A stretch of DNA of 64,000 nt from Cohnella silvisoli (GTDB taxonomy: Bacteria > Bacillota > Bacilli > Paenibacillales > Paenibacillaceae), in assembly GCF_021190915.1 (NCBI RefSeq), contig NZ_JAIOAP010000004.1, positions 1 through 64,000 of the forward strand, in the 5' to 3' direction. Below are positions 24,875-32,935 of this stretch, piece after piece (the stretch's first letter is position 1; each line of letters begins with the position of its first letter). The notes beneath the pieces are model-generated. The model searched no databases. It was not told the origin of the DNA and saw only the letters and a list, made by a program, of their open reading frames with translations. Both the position numbers and the translations under genes were made by a program.

Positions 24875-25681
24875 ATGACAGCAAACCAATGGATCAAATC
24901 ACCAAAGGGTTATGTCGCAATTGCCATAGTTGCATATCTTCTTATAGCCTCCATTGGGTCACAAGACATGATGGGCATTATAAATGGTATCGTTGCCGTC
25001 GGTGTTTCTGTGGTCGTTGATATCATTTGTAGCCGTATTGAAAAAAGAAAACGAATCATGCCGGATGGTGCGGTTATTACAGGGTTAATCATTTCTTTGA
25101 TCTTGAGTACAACAACCTCTTGGCCCATCGTTGCGGCAACTGCAGCCATATCTATTTTGTCCAAACATCTTCTTGTCCACAAGAAAAAACCGATCTTTAA
25201 CCCAGCAGCTCTAGGATTGCTTCTGTCCATCTTGTTCTTTCAAACAGAACAAAGCTGGTGGGGGGCATTCGGGGATCTTCCCGTATGGACCGTTACGTTT
25301 CTTTTGATTGGCGGATACGCAGTAACTAACCGAGTGAATAAATATCCTCAGGTTTTTTCATTTCTTGGAACGTTTTTCATTCTACTGTTCTTTATGGGCC
25401 ATTTTAATGTTGGAGATGCCTCTGACGCACTCCGACCGCCATTTATTAACGCTGCCCTTTTCTTTGGTTTTTTTATGCTTACAGATCCGCCTACTTCGCC
25501 GGCCAAAGTTAAGGGTCAAATCTTTTTCGGCATCCTCGCCGCGGTAGCGGGAGCGGTTGTTTATGGACTCTTCGGAGGATTGATGTACTTGTTTATCGGA
25601 CTACTTATTGGGAACCTTTTTCACTTACTAAAAACACGCTCGTCATCACAGCGAAAAGTCGCAGAACGATTGGAACTATAG
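24875..25681 (+). CDS. RnfD/NqrB-like membrane electron-transfer protein
   Basis: A 268-residue protein with about eight to nine hydrophobic helices. The RnfD/NqrB-family segments MPDGAVITGLIISLIL (~62), SKHLLVHKKKPIFNPAALGLL (~105) and FFMLTDPPTSP (~200) are present. In Rnf and Nqr, these subunits pass electrons through the membrane by flavins. Here there are no other Rnf subunits; with ApbE and the FMN-binding protein it matches the minimal flavin-based extracytosolic electron-transfer modules reported in many bacteria. ATG 24875 directly follows the apbE stop. Confidence 0.88.
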   Translation: MTANQWIKSPKGYVAIAIVAYLLIASIGSQDMMGIINGIVAVGVSVVVDIICSRIEKRKRIMPDGAVITGLIISLILSTTTSWPIVAATAAISILSKHLLVHKKKPIFNPAALGLLLSILFFQTEQSWWGAFGDLPVWTVTFLLIGGYAVTNRVNKYPQVFSFLGTFFILLFFMGHFNVGDASDALRPPFINAALFFGFFMLTDPPTSPAKVKGQIFFGILAAVAGAVVYGLFGGLMYLFIGLLIGNLFHLLKTRSSSQRKVAERLEL

Positions 25682-25786
25682 ATGGTGACCTGCGTTTCAA
25701 CGGCAAGTGAGCACGAGAACAGCACAATTAGTAAACGTTCTATGAAGCTGGTAACGAAAATCCCGAGTCAGGCTGGTGCTAACTTG

Positions 25787-26272
25787 ATGAATAAACTAAA
25801 ATCTTGGCCTATAATTTGTGGAGTTATATGGTCATTATTATTTGCTTTCATGAGTTTCTATTGGGCGAGCGGAGGCATGCTTGGAGTTGACACTCTCGGA
25901 GGAGAAATTTATCGGCAGGCTGTTTTGCGGAACGAGGGTTTTATTTTAATCGTATGGTTAACGGGAATTGCCAAAGTGCTAGGAGCGCTTTTATTGCTCA
26001 GTCTCTTTATACATTGGAAAAAAAAGCTCATTATCAGAGCCATTTATTTTATAACTTTGATAGTCGGAATTTTTCTTTTGATTTATGGTTTGATAAACTT
26101 TGTCACGATTTTTCTCTCACTCATTCATATCTTGAACCTTTCGATTGATAATCGTTCGGCATGGTGGAGGCTTCTTTTCTGGGAACCTTTCTGGATGTTA
26201 GGCGGGGTGTTTTATATGATTTCCGGTCGTTTGTTGATTAGGGGAAAAGCCTCTGCAAATGGTCACGAGTAA
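25787..26272 (+). CDS. DUF3995-like integral membrane protein
   Basis: A 161-residue protein with four hydrophobic segments and the YWASGGMLGVDTLGG-type first loop seen in DUF3995 proteins of unknown function. The open frame extends up to 25682, directly after the RnfD-like stop, but ATG 25787 (MNKLKSWPIICG) starts the membrane part; no strong ribosome site separates the options. It may belong to the flavinylation operon by position. Its stop codon is ten bases before the truncated cysK remnant, and both share one frame, so the junction is a deletion or insertion scar. Confidence 0.7.
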   Translation: MNKLKSWPIICGVIWSLLFAFMSFYWASGGMLGVDTLGGEIYRQAVLRNEGFILIVWLTGIAKVLGALLLLSLFIHWKKKLIIRAIYFITLIVGIFLLIYGLINFVTIFLSLIHILNLSIDNRSAWWRLLFWEPFWMLGGVFYMISGRLLIRGKASANGHE

Positions 26273-26281
26273 GCGGTACCG

Positions 26282-26983
26282 GGTGTAGGTCTTGCTTTTA
26301 CTGCAGCAGCTTTAGGATATAGATTAATTATTACACTTCCAGAGAGTTTCAGTGTCGAACGTCGAAAACTCTTAATTGCTCTTGGAGCAGAATTAGTACT
26401 AACCCCAGCTCCTGAAGGAATGTCGGGAGCAATCAGAAAGGCTGAGGAAATAGCCTCCACAATTCCTAACTCATTCATACCTCAACAATTTAAAAATCCT
26501 GCGAATCCAGAAATCCATAAGAAAACAACTGCTGAAGAGATCTGGAGAGATACGGAAGGTGAGGTAGATATTTTTGTTGGGGGTGTTGGCACAGGAGGTA
26601 CAATATCTGGAGTTGGTGAAATACTTAAAAAAAGAAAACCTTCCGTTAAGATTGTAGCTGTTGAACCTTTTGATTCACCAGTACTTTCCGGAGGGAGTAA
26701 AGGGGTTCATAAAATCCAAGGTATAGGTGCAGGATTTGTTCCCGAAAACTTTAATAGGTCAGTTGTTGATGAAATTATCCAAGTAAGAAATGAGGAAGCA
26801 TTTGAAACTACCCGTCTATTAGCTAGATCCGAAGGCTTGCTTGTAGGAATCTCATCGGGCGCTGCCGTATTTGCGGCACTTCAACTAGCCAAGAGACCGG
26901 AAAATCAAGATAAAAAAATAGTCGTACTTCTTCCGGATACAGGTGAACGTTACCTATCCACTGCTCTTTACCCGGATATATAA
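26282..26983 (+). pseudogene. 5'-truncated cysteine synthase (cysK) remnant
   Basis: The frame reads [20 protein letters not shown] and stays open to 26983, matching cysteine synthase from the SGNTG loop to the C-terminus. The internal [14 protein letters not shown] and [13 protein letters not shown] segments bind PLP phosphate and complete the fold. About 70 N-terminal residues are missing, including the PLP-binding lysine, and the first usable ATG is 26420. It cannot be an active O-acetylserine sulfhydrylase. The truncation abuts the DUF3995-like gene. Codon use differs from the GC-rich sugar genes. Confidence 0.85.
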
Positions 26984-26988
26984 GGATA

Positions 26989-27225
26989 TTAATGATGGAA
27001 ATTTAATACCTGTTCCTCAACTAACCGAACCATTTCAGCAGCAGATATATTGAGTTGTTGAGTCAACGCAAAAATGGTATTTAGAGTTGGCCGGCGCTTG
27101 CCGCGTTCCAGTAAACTAATATAGGTACGGTCGAGCTTTGCGCGAAAAGCCAATTCCTCTTGGCTGAGTTTGTTTTCTTCTCGAATTTTACGTAATTGTT
27201 GCCCAAAAATGATCTCAATGCTCAA
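26989..27225 (-). CDS. Small XRE-family regulator
   Basis: A 78-residue Cro/C1-type protein: FGQQLRKIREENKLSQEELA, then FRAKLDRTYISLLERGKRRP. Such single-domain regulators are common in phages and mobile elements. Start TTG 27225 follows AAGGAG by ten bases. It is divergent from the RadC-like gene, and the shared gap contains a perfect 13-base inverted repeat pair, the likely operator. It controls itself and radC, in my reading. Confidence 0.88.
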   Translation of the reverse strand: MSIEIIFGQQLRKIREENKLSQEELAFRAKLDRTYISLLERGKRRPTLNTIFALTQQLNISAAEMVRLVEEQVLNFHH

Positions 27226-27278
27226 GGTAATATCACTCCTTGAGCTTTATTATTTCTAGTCATGCGACAAATAGTCTA

Positions 27279-27329
27279 CGGACTATAGTCACGTGATAAC
27301 ATTTATGATATTGTGATGACTATAGTCCG
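27279..27329. promoter_or_regulatory. Operator pair between XRE and RadC-like genes
   Basis: CGGACTATAGTCA (27279-27291) and TGACTATAGTCCG (27317-27329) are perfect inverted repeats, each containing the 10-base palindrome GACTATAGTC. Centres are 38 bases apart. This is a typical dual-operator layout for a dimeric XRE repressor serving divergent promoters. Confidence 0.75.
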
Positions 27330-27359
27330 AAAATGATGCGTGTTCTTCAGGAGGGCAGC

Positions 27360-27857
27360 ATGTCGAAGAAGTTTGATAGTAACATTCAAAAAAAGCGAGT
27401 AGATATCGTTCAACTTCGAATAGTAAGAGAAAATAGTTTGTGGGCTACTTATAAGGTTGAGTCTCCAGAAGACGCTCATCACGTATTTCGTCAATTTATC
27501 GGAACGGAAAGAGATCGCGAGCTTTGTGTTTTGTTATGTCTGGATACCAAAAATCGGCCAACGACCATTCATGTGATTTCCATTGGAACACTGGACAGCG
27601 TGCTGATCCATCCACGCGAAGTTTTCAAAACAGCCATTATCGCAAATGCGGCATCTATAATTTGTGCACATTGGCATCCAAGCGGGGACCCCGAACCGAG
27701 CACGGAAGATGTGAAAATCACGTATCGGCTAATACAGACGGGAGCTATTGTTGGCATCACGTTACTGGATCATTTGATTATGGGCTCGGACAATGGTTAT
27801 ATCAGTCTTAAAGAGAGCGGTCTTATGGATATGATGAAACAAGCAGGAGTCACGTAA
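27360..27857 (+). CDS. RadC/JAB-domain protein
   Basis: A 165-residue RadC-family protein with the MPN/JAB metal motif AHWHPSGDPEPSTED near residue 103, i.e. H-x-H...S..D, where the usual Asn between the histidines is Trp. RadC domains are predicted metallohydrolases, common in mobile elements; the old link to DNA repair is doubtful. ATG 27360 with CAGGAGG is preferred over the upstream ATG 27333. It lacks the N-terminal helix-hairpin-helix of full-length RadC (about 220 residues), as accessory RadC proteins often do. Confidence 0.85.
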   Translation: MSKKFDSNIQKKRVDIVQLRIVRENSLWATYKVESPEDAHHVFRQFIGTERDRELCVLLCLDTKNRPTTIHVISIGTLDSVLIHPREVFKTAIIANAASIICAHWHPSGDPEPSTEDVKITYRLIQTGAIVGITLLDHLIMGSDNGYISLKESGLMDMMKQAGVT

Positions 27858-27952
27858 TAGCTAATGACAGATGCGGGCTGCACCCAATAACCCCTGTTTT
27901 TTAAACAAAGAGCAATCATGATATAATTGTATTTATTTTCACTGAGGAGCAG

Positions 27953-28936
27953 ATGAGCATGCGATATCATCGTCTTGGGAATAGCGGGCTGGAAGTATCG
28001 GCATTAGGATTGGGCACGAACGCATTTGGCAAACGGGCCGATCAAGACACATCCATCAGAATCATTCATTATGCCTTGGATAACGGCATTAATTTCATAG
28101 ATACGGCTAATATTTATACGGGTTCCGAGTCAGAGAGAATCATTGGACAATCTCTGGAGGGAAAGCGGCATAGTGCCGTATTAGCGACCAAGGCTGGTTT
28201 GGTGAAAGGGAAAGGTCCGAATGAGAGAGGTTCTTCTCGCTACCATTTGCAGCAGGAGTTAGAAAGCAGCCTTAAACGTCTAAAAACGGATTATGTCGAC
28301 CTGTATCAAATCCATGCATTCGACCCGAATACTCCGCTTGAAGAGACATTGCGCACTTTAGACGACATGGTGAGTTCAGGGAAGGTTCGTTATATTGGAG
28401 CCTCTAATTATGTTGCATGGGAGTTAATGAAAGCGCTGGGGATTAGCGAGCTCAGAGGGTTTAGCCGGTATATTTCAACGCAAATCAGTTATTCTCTAGC
28501 CGATCGCACGCCTGAAAAAGAACTTATCCCGATGTGTCTAGACCAAGGCGTCGGGATCATTCCCTATTTTCCATTGGCAGGCGGGATCTTAAGCGGAAAA
28601 TATAGCTTAACGGATAAGGCGCCTGTAAGCTCGCGGGCGGATACGGATCCTAACTTTAGTAAGTTTCTTGATGATAGAACCATTACGCTCGGCCAGAATG
28701 TAAGTAAATTGGCAGCCGAACATGGCCATACCTCCAGCGCCCTCTCGTTAGCGTGGCTCATGGATAGACCCACCGTATCGACTGTTATTGTAGGAGCTAC
28801 GCGGGTAGAGCAACTCGAAGATAATTTGAATAGCGTATCCATTATTTTGGATTCAGAAGTCATGCAGAAGTTGGATGAAATCAGCGACCCATTTCGTTAC
28901 GGTAAACCATTTGCTACTTTCCGTTTACCTAAATGA
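27953..28936 (+). CDS. Aldo/keto reductase
   Basis: A 327-residue (alpha/beta)8 NADPH-dependent reductase. Catalytic tetrad candidates are in FIDTANIYTGSESE (Asp and Tyr, ~50-56), LATKAGL (Lys, ~80) and YQIHAFD (His, ~117). The C-terminal STVIVGATRVEQLEDN segment binds the cofactor phosphate. It is of the voltage-gated K-channel-beta-like/YghZ type with broad aldehyde substrates. GAGGAG precedes ATG 27953; ATG 27959 has better spacing. The csaA start follows 30 bases after the stop. Confidence 0.92.
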   Translation: MSMRYHRLGNSGLEVSALGLGTNAFGKRADQDTSIRIIHYALDNGINFIDTANIYTGSESERIIGQSLEGKRHSAVLATKAGLVKGKGPNERGSSRYHLQQELESSLKRLKTDYVDLYQIHAFDPNTPLEETLRTLDDMVSSGKVRYIGASNYVAWELMKALGISELRGFSRYISTQISYSLADRTPEKELIPMCLDQGVGIIPYFPLAGGILSGKYSLTDKAPVSSRADTDPNFSKFLDDRTITLGQNVSKLAAEHGHTSSALSLAWLMDRPTVSTVIVGATRVEQLEDNLNSVSIILDSEVMQKLDEISDPFRYGKPFATFRLPK

Positions 28937-28966
28937 TTGGGCGGTACTAGGAGGATTGTTGCAGTT

Positions 28967-29296
28967 ATGGCGACTATAGATGATTTTATTGCGTTAGACA
29001 TACGTATAGGCACCATTGTAAAAGCAGAGCCTTTCCCCGAGGCGAAGAAACCCGCTATTAAGCTGGAGATTGATTTTGGACCATTAGGAATTCTAGCCTC
29101 TTCGGCACAAATAACGAATAGGTATTCTCCCGAGACGCTCGTTGGCAAACAGGTTGCGGCTGTCGTGAATTTCCCTACGAGGCGCATTGCAGGATTCAAA
29201 TCCGAAGTGCTCGTTATCGGCGCCGTTCCGGAAGAAGGCGATGTCGTGCTTCTGCAGCCGGATCAATTCGTCGAAAATGGTACGCCTATTGCTTGA
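28967..29296 (+). CDS. csaA: CsaA-type tRNA-binding-domain chaperone
   Basis: A 109-residue homologue of Bacillus subtilis CsaA. It starts [20 protein letters not shown] and keeps the family segments [31 protein letters not shown] and [11 protein letters not shown]. CsaA is a dimeric OB-fold protein with export-related chaperone activity in B. subtilis. ATG 28967 is the expected start by homology, although AGGAGG lies a long 12 bases upstream. It is probably co-transcribed with the aldo/keto reductase. Confidence 0.93.
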   Translation: MATIDDFIALDIRIGTIVKAEPFPEAKKPAIKLEIDFGPLGILASSAQITNRYSPETLVGKQVAAVVNFPTRRIAGFKSEVLVIGAVPEEGDVVLLQPDQFVENGTPIA

Positions 29297-29320
29297 TCTG
29301 ATTCAACAGGAGGGGGCGCT

Positions 29321-29455
29321 ATGCCGATGTCGAACCTGCAGGTGGGCACATTCCTTCGTCATCTTCGAGTTAGTTCCAAGGATGAGCTTATGCAGCGGGT
29401 TGGGTTGTACCTAAAGGAAATCAACGAGAACCCGGTTCCTTTTCGCTGGAAATAG
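29321..29455 (+). pseudogene. C-terminal remnant of an IS630-type transposase
   Basis: A 44-codon frame with AGGAGGGGG before ATG 29321. It reads TFLRHLRVSSKDELMQRVGL and ends NPVPFRWK, like the C-terminus of IS630-family DDE transposases. The catalytic domain is absent, so it is a scar. The good ribosome site may be accidental or may let a short peptide be made. Confidence 0.55.
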
Positions 29456-29470
29456 AGTCTGGAAAAAGCT

Positions 29471-30979
29471 TCATCTTGCCCTATTTCGAAACTCCAATGG
29501 GGGCATTCCAGAATGGGCTTTAAATACTTTGCTGAAATAGCGCTGGTCTGCATACCCTGTGAGCTCGGCGACCTCTTTCAAAGGGAGAGAGGTGGTGTGA
29601 AGCAAATCAGCGGCTTTCCGGAGACGCATTTCGGTCAGAAACTCCACGAACGTCCTATTCGTAAATTGCTTGAAAAGGGAGCATAGATAAGAAATGGATA
29701 CGCCGTACAAATCGCTGAGAACTCCCAAAGTCGCCGGCTCATTCAGATGGTTGGACAGATAATCGCGAATTTTTGCGAACAACTCTTCCCGGGTTGCGGC
29801 GATTTCCGGCGGCTTCCATTCTCTTGAGATGAAAGAAACGAACTTTTCGTTTAAGGTTCGATAGGAAAAGGAGGAACGAACGAGCCGCTCCGCGACCATC
29901 TCGTATTCGACCATACTCTCCGTGGCCTCCTCTGCAAACTTGGCGATCAGGCCGGTTAATTTCTTCATATTCCATTCAAGCGCGTTTAAAGAGCAACCTT
30001 CTTGTTCCCATACGGAAAGCATTCGTCCAATGAACCTCTCCAATCCGTTCCAATCCCGGTTGCTAAGAATGGCGCGTATTTTGCTGTCATGAACCGAGCC
30101 GAGGCGGGTGAAACCCCGGTGGCCAGTATCCGATTTGCCTGGCAGTCGAACGAACGCAGGCTCGCTCAAGGTAACGCAGTGATGAAAACGGGTATGCAGT
30201 TGTTTCATGTCCTTTAATTGGTCAATTCCGAGGTTGCACCGATATCCGACCTGCAAAAAAGACGGGAATTCTGCACGAAGCCGGGTGAGGATGGCTTGAA
30301 GGTCGGAGTCCACCAAGCGCGGAGCGGCGATCACGATAAGCATCTCGGTCAAATGCCCCAGAGGAAACAACCAAACGTGAGAATCCGAACCGCTCATGCT
30401 TAGCAGCTCGGCGGCGATCGAACGAAGCGAAGCTTCGGACGTCGACCTTTCGTGTGAAATTCCGCTAACAAGGTGAGTCCGAAAGATGAAGATCGAGTAG
30501 TGCAACGGGCCCAAAAGCTCGCCGAGTGTGGCTAGAATAGCGTCTTGATCGGAAGGTTGCGACCATAAATGTTCCAACCATTGCCGTCCATGGTCGTGCT
30601 TATGCCGCAGCTCGAGCTTATGCACCAATTCGTGAAAAATCTCGGAATGAACCGGCTTCTGAATAAAATCGACGACGTTCGACTTGAACGCTTCCCGGGC
30701 GTTCTCGAATGACGGATAGCCGCTCACGACGACGACCTGAACGTGTGGCCAATTCTCCCGGATTTGCTTGGCCAACGTCAGCCCGTCAACGGTCGCCATC
30801 CGAATATCCGTAAATACGATATCGGGACAGACGAGGGGAAGCTCCTCCATCGCCTGTACACCGTCGTAAACCTCTGAAACGATTTGGAGGTTGGAGCCGT
30901 AAGCCAAATTATAATCCGCAAGGAGTTTGCGTATTCCCATGATAAAAATCGGTTCGTCGTCGACGATCATGCATTTCAT
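29471..30979 (-). CDS. YesN-type response regulator with AraC output domain
   Basis: A 502-residue protein. The receiver domain fills residues 1-125 (MIVDDEP, phospho-acceptor Asp58 in DIVFTDIRM, Lys in DFIQKPVHSE). A ~270-residue linker follows, then an AraC-type double helix-turn-helix at ~405-500 (LGVLSDLYGVSISYLCSLFK and EVAELTGYADQRYFSKVFKA). It pairs with the histidine kinase upstream, whose stop overlaps its start by four bases. The two are divergent from the ABC importer at 32936 and most likely activate that polysaccharide operon when the kinase senses an oligosaccharide. Confidence 0.95.
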   Translation of the reverse strand: MKCMIVDDEPIFIMGIRKLLADYNLAYGSNLQIVSEVYDGVQAMEELPLVCPDIVFTDIRMATVDGLTLAKQIRENWPHVQVVVVSGYPSFENAREAFKSNVVDFIQKPVHSEIFHELVHKLELRHKHDHGRQWLEHLWSQPSDQDAILATLGELLGPLHYSIFIFRTHLVSGISHERSTSEASLRSIAAELLSMSGSDSHVWLFPLGHLTEMLIVIAAPRLVDSDLQAILTRLRAEFPSFLQVGYRCNLGIDQLKDMKQLHTRFHHCVTLSEPAFVRLPGKSDTGHRGFTRLGSVHDSKIRAILSNRDWNGLERFIGRMLSVWEQEGCSLNALEWNMKKLTGLIAKFAEEATESMVEYEMVAERLVRSSFSYRTLNEKFVSFISREWKPPEIAATREELFAKIRDYLSNHLNEPATLGVLSDLYGVSISYLCSLFKQFTNRTFVEFLTEMRLRKAADLLHTTSLPLKEVAELTGYADQRYFSKVFKAHSGMPPLEFRNRAR

Positions 30980-32751
30980 GTGAGCGCCTCCTTTCCTTTC
31001 GGCAGCGTATATTGGATGCGAATGATGGCTCCCTGACCATCGTTCGCATCTATGCGAAGATCGATCCGCTCCCCGTATAGCAGCTTTAACCTTAAATACG
31101 TACTGGCGATTCCCATTCCGCCGACGGACAAGCCGTCAAGGCCGTCCTTCCGGGATAAGCCGTCCCCATGACGCTTCATCGCTTCCATGACTTCGCCGTA
31201 CTTGTGCGGCTCGAAGCCGCTCCCGTTGTCCTTGATCTCGATCGTCAAGCGATCGTCAGCCATCCGTGCGCCGACTTCGATGAGCATGGGGCGGTTCAGA
31301 TTTTTGAAGCCGTGTTTCAGGCTATTCTCCACTAGAGGCTGTATGATCAGCTTCGGCAGCTCGATATCCGCGACTTCTTCCGGCAGCGAGATTCGATACT
31401 CCAGGCGATGCCGGTAGCGGCTTTTCATCAGCTCCAGATACATTTCCGTAATGTGAAATTCTTCCTTCATTGGCACTTTGGTTTGATTGTCGCCGATCGT
31501 GTATTTGAGAAATTCCGCCAGCTTTATGCAAAGATCGGCGGCAAGCCGGCTCTCGTTATGGTCGGACAGCACCTGGATGACGCCCAGCATGTTGAACAAA
31601 AAATGCGGATTGATTTGGGACTGAAGCAGGTCAAACCGGGATTGAAGCTGCAGATTGCGAAAATGGACGATTTCATTTAACGATTGCTGCAGCCTTGCGT
31701 TCATTTTGCGGAAGGAGCGATTCAACCGTTCCATCTCGTCAAGGTAATAGTTTTGGTTCAGATCGACTTCCCATGCGCTTTCGTCATCACCGCTTAATTG
31801 CAAAGAATCGAGAGCGGACCTGATCTTCTTCAGCGGCGAAGTGAGAATCCGTGCTAAAAAGTAGTAGATCAACAGCGAAAACAGGACAAGGAAGGAGACG
31901 ATGGCGATCATCACCCATTGAAAATTCCGGATCGGCTTATAAAGTCTGTCCAACCCGACCGTCATGTAGAGCGTGAAATGGCCGGATTGCGATTGCCGAT
32001 AAAATTCCAATCGATCCGACTTCGTTCCAGACTTCGCCGTATCAGGGTAGGAGTAAATGGGAGAGGAGCCACTGTAAATGATGAATTGATCGAAAGGAAT
32101 ATCGGAAAGTTTAGCAGGATCGAATATTCTTGAGGCTTCGATCTGAATTTGCATCACCCCGACTGGCTCTGTTCCGACTTGCAGCAGTCTGGAGAGGGCG
32201 AATACGGGAACGTTGCGATTCTCGGAGTAAGGGTCGCGCTCGCTGTAATTTGCGGCAACAGCCCCCCCTAACCTACGGGCATTGTCGATCCATCGCTCGC
32301 GCTCGGCATTCGGCGGGTCGCCAGAAACTTCTTTATTAGAAAATATCGTGCCGTCTTGGAGAATGATGTTGATGCGGTCCCAGTCCTTGTTAATCTCTTG
32401 GCCAAGCGAGATGAAATTTTTCACGGATTGAATCGTCACGAACTTGTCGGCGGTTTGGTGTCCCAACGCAGCGAGTTGTTCCACCAACGTATCGTTGGAC
32501 TCGTTCCCGTAACCTCTGATCAGGTACATCTGTTTCGTATAGTTGTCGAATTGGGACTCCAGAAGGTTGAAGTTGTTTATTGAGCTGTTAAACACCTGCT
32601 CGACAATGGCGTTTTGGTTTCGGACGAGTTTTTCTTTCAAGTAGTAATAAGTCGGCACGGCTACGGCAACCGTCAGCAAGATAATGATCAGCGAGTAGGA
32701 GACGAACAACTTGGTATGAAAATTACGAAATAACAAAAATCTCCTTCTCAC
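30976..32751 (-). CDS. YesM-type sensor histidine kinase
   Basis: A 591-residue membrane kinase: TM1 at about 15-38, a ~240-residue extracellular sensor, TM2 at about 279-300, HAMP region, then a His_kinase domain with phospho-acceptor His383 in QINPHFLFNML and a HATPase domain (VENSLKHGFKNL, DNGSGF). LytS/YesM-type kinases in Paenibacillus sense sugars or binding-protein complexes outside the cell. It starts at 32751, with the importer promoter region in the divergent gap. It forms a two-gene operon with the YesN-type regulator. Confidence 0.95.
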   Translation of the reverse strand: MRRRFLLFRNFHTKLFVSYSLIIILLTVAVAVPTYYYLKEKLVRNQNAIVEQVFNSSINNFNLLESQFDNYTKQMYLIRGYGNESNDTLVEQLAALGHQTADKFVTIQSVKNFISLGQEINKDWDRINIILQDGTIFSNKEVSGDPPNAERERWIDNARRLGGAVAANYSERDPYSENRNVPVFALSRLLQVGTEPVGVMQIQIEASRIFDPAKLSDIPFDQFIIYSGSSPIYSYPDTAKSGTKSDRLEFYRQSQSGHFTLYMTVGLDRLYKPIRNFQWVMIAIVSFLVLFSLLIYYFLARILTSPLKKIRSALDSLQLSGDDESAWEVDLNQNYYLDEMERLNRSFRKMNARLQQSLNEIVHFRNLQLQSRFDLLQSQINPHFLFNMLGVIQVLSDHNESRLAADLCIKLAEFLKYTIGDNQTKVPMKEEFHITEMYLELMKSRYRHRLEYRISLPEEVADIELPKLIIQPLVENSLKHGFKNLNRPMLIEVGARMADDRLTIEIKDNGSGFEPHKYGEVMEAMKRHGDGLSRKDGLDGLSVGGMGIASTYLRLKLLYGERIDLRIDANDGQGAIIRIQYTLPKGKEALT

Positions 32752-32810
32752 GGCGCCGCCTCTCGTCCTCTGTTTTTTAGTAGACTCAGTGTAGCATAAT
32801 CCAAAATGTT

Positions 32811-32824
32811 TGAAAACGCTTTAG
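32811..32824. promoter_or_regulatory. Candidate CcpA (cre) site
   Basis: TGAAAACGCTTTAG matches the cre consensus TGWAANCGNTNWCW except at the last positions. It lies between the divergent YesM and binding-protein genes, so glucose-type repression of the locus is likely. Confidence 0.6.
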
Positions 32825-32867
32825 TCTCAGGAAGAAGATATTCCACATACCCGTGCAAGATATTCGA

Positions 32868-32915
32868 TTGTTGAGGGAACGGGGAGCAAATATAATCTGA
32901 CTGTAAGCACTTACA
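32868..32915 (+). promoter_or_regulatory. Promoter and palindromic operator of the polysaccharide operon
   Basis: TTGTTG (32868-32873), 17 bases, TATAAT (32891-32896). Just downstream, TGTAAGCACTTACA (32902-32915) is a near-perfect palindrome of LacI/CcpA type at the expected transcription start. No LacI-family gene is in the window. Confidence 0.55.
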
Positions 32916-32935
32916 ACTCAATTGGGGGAAGCAGT

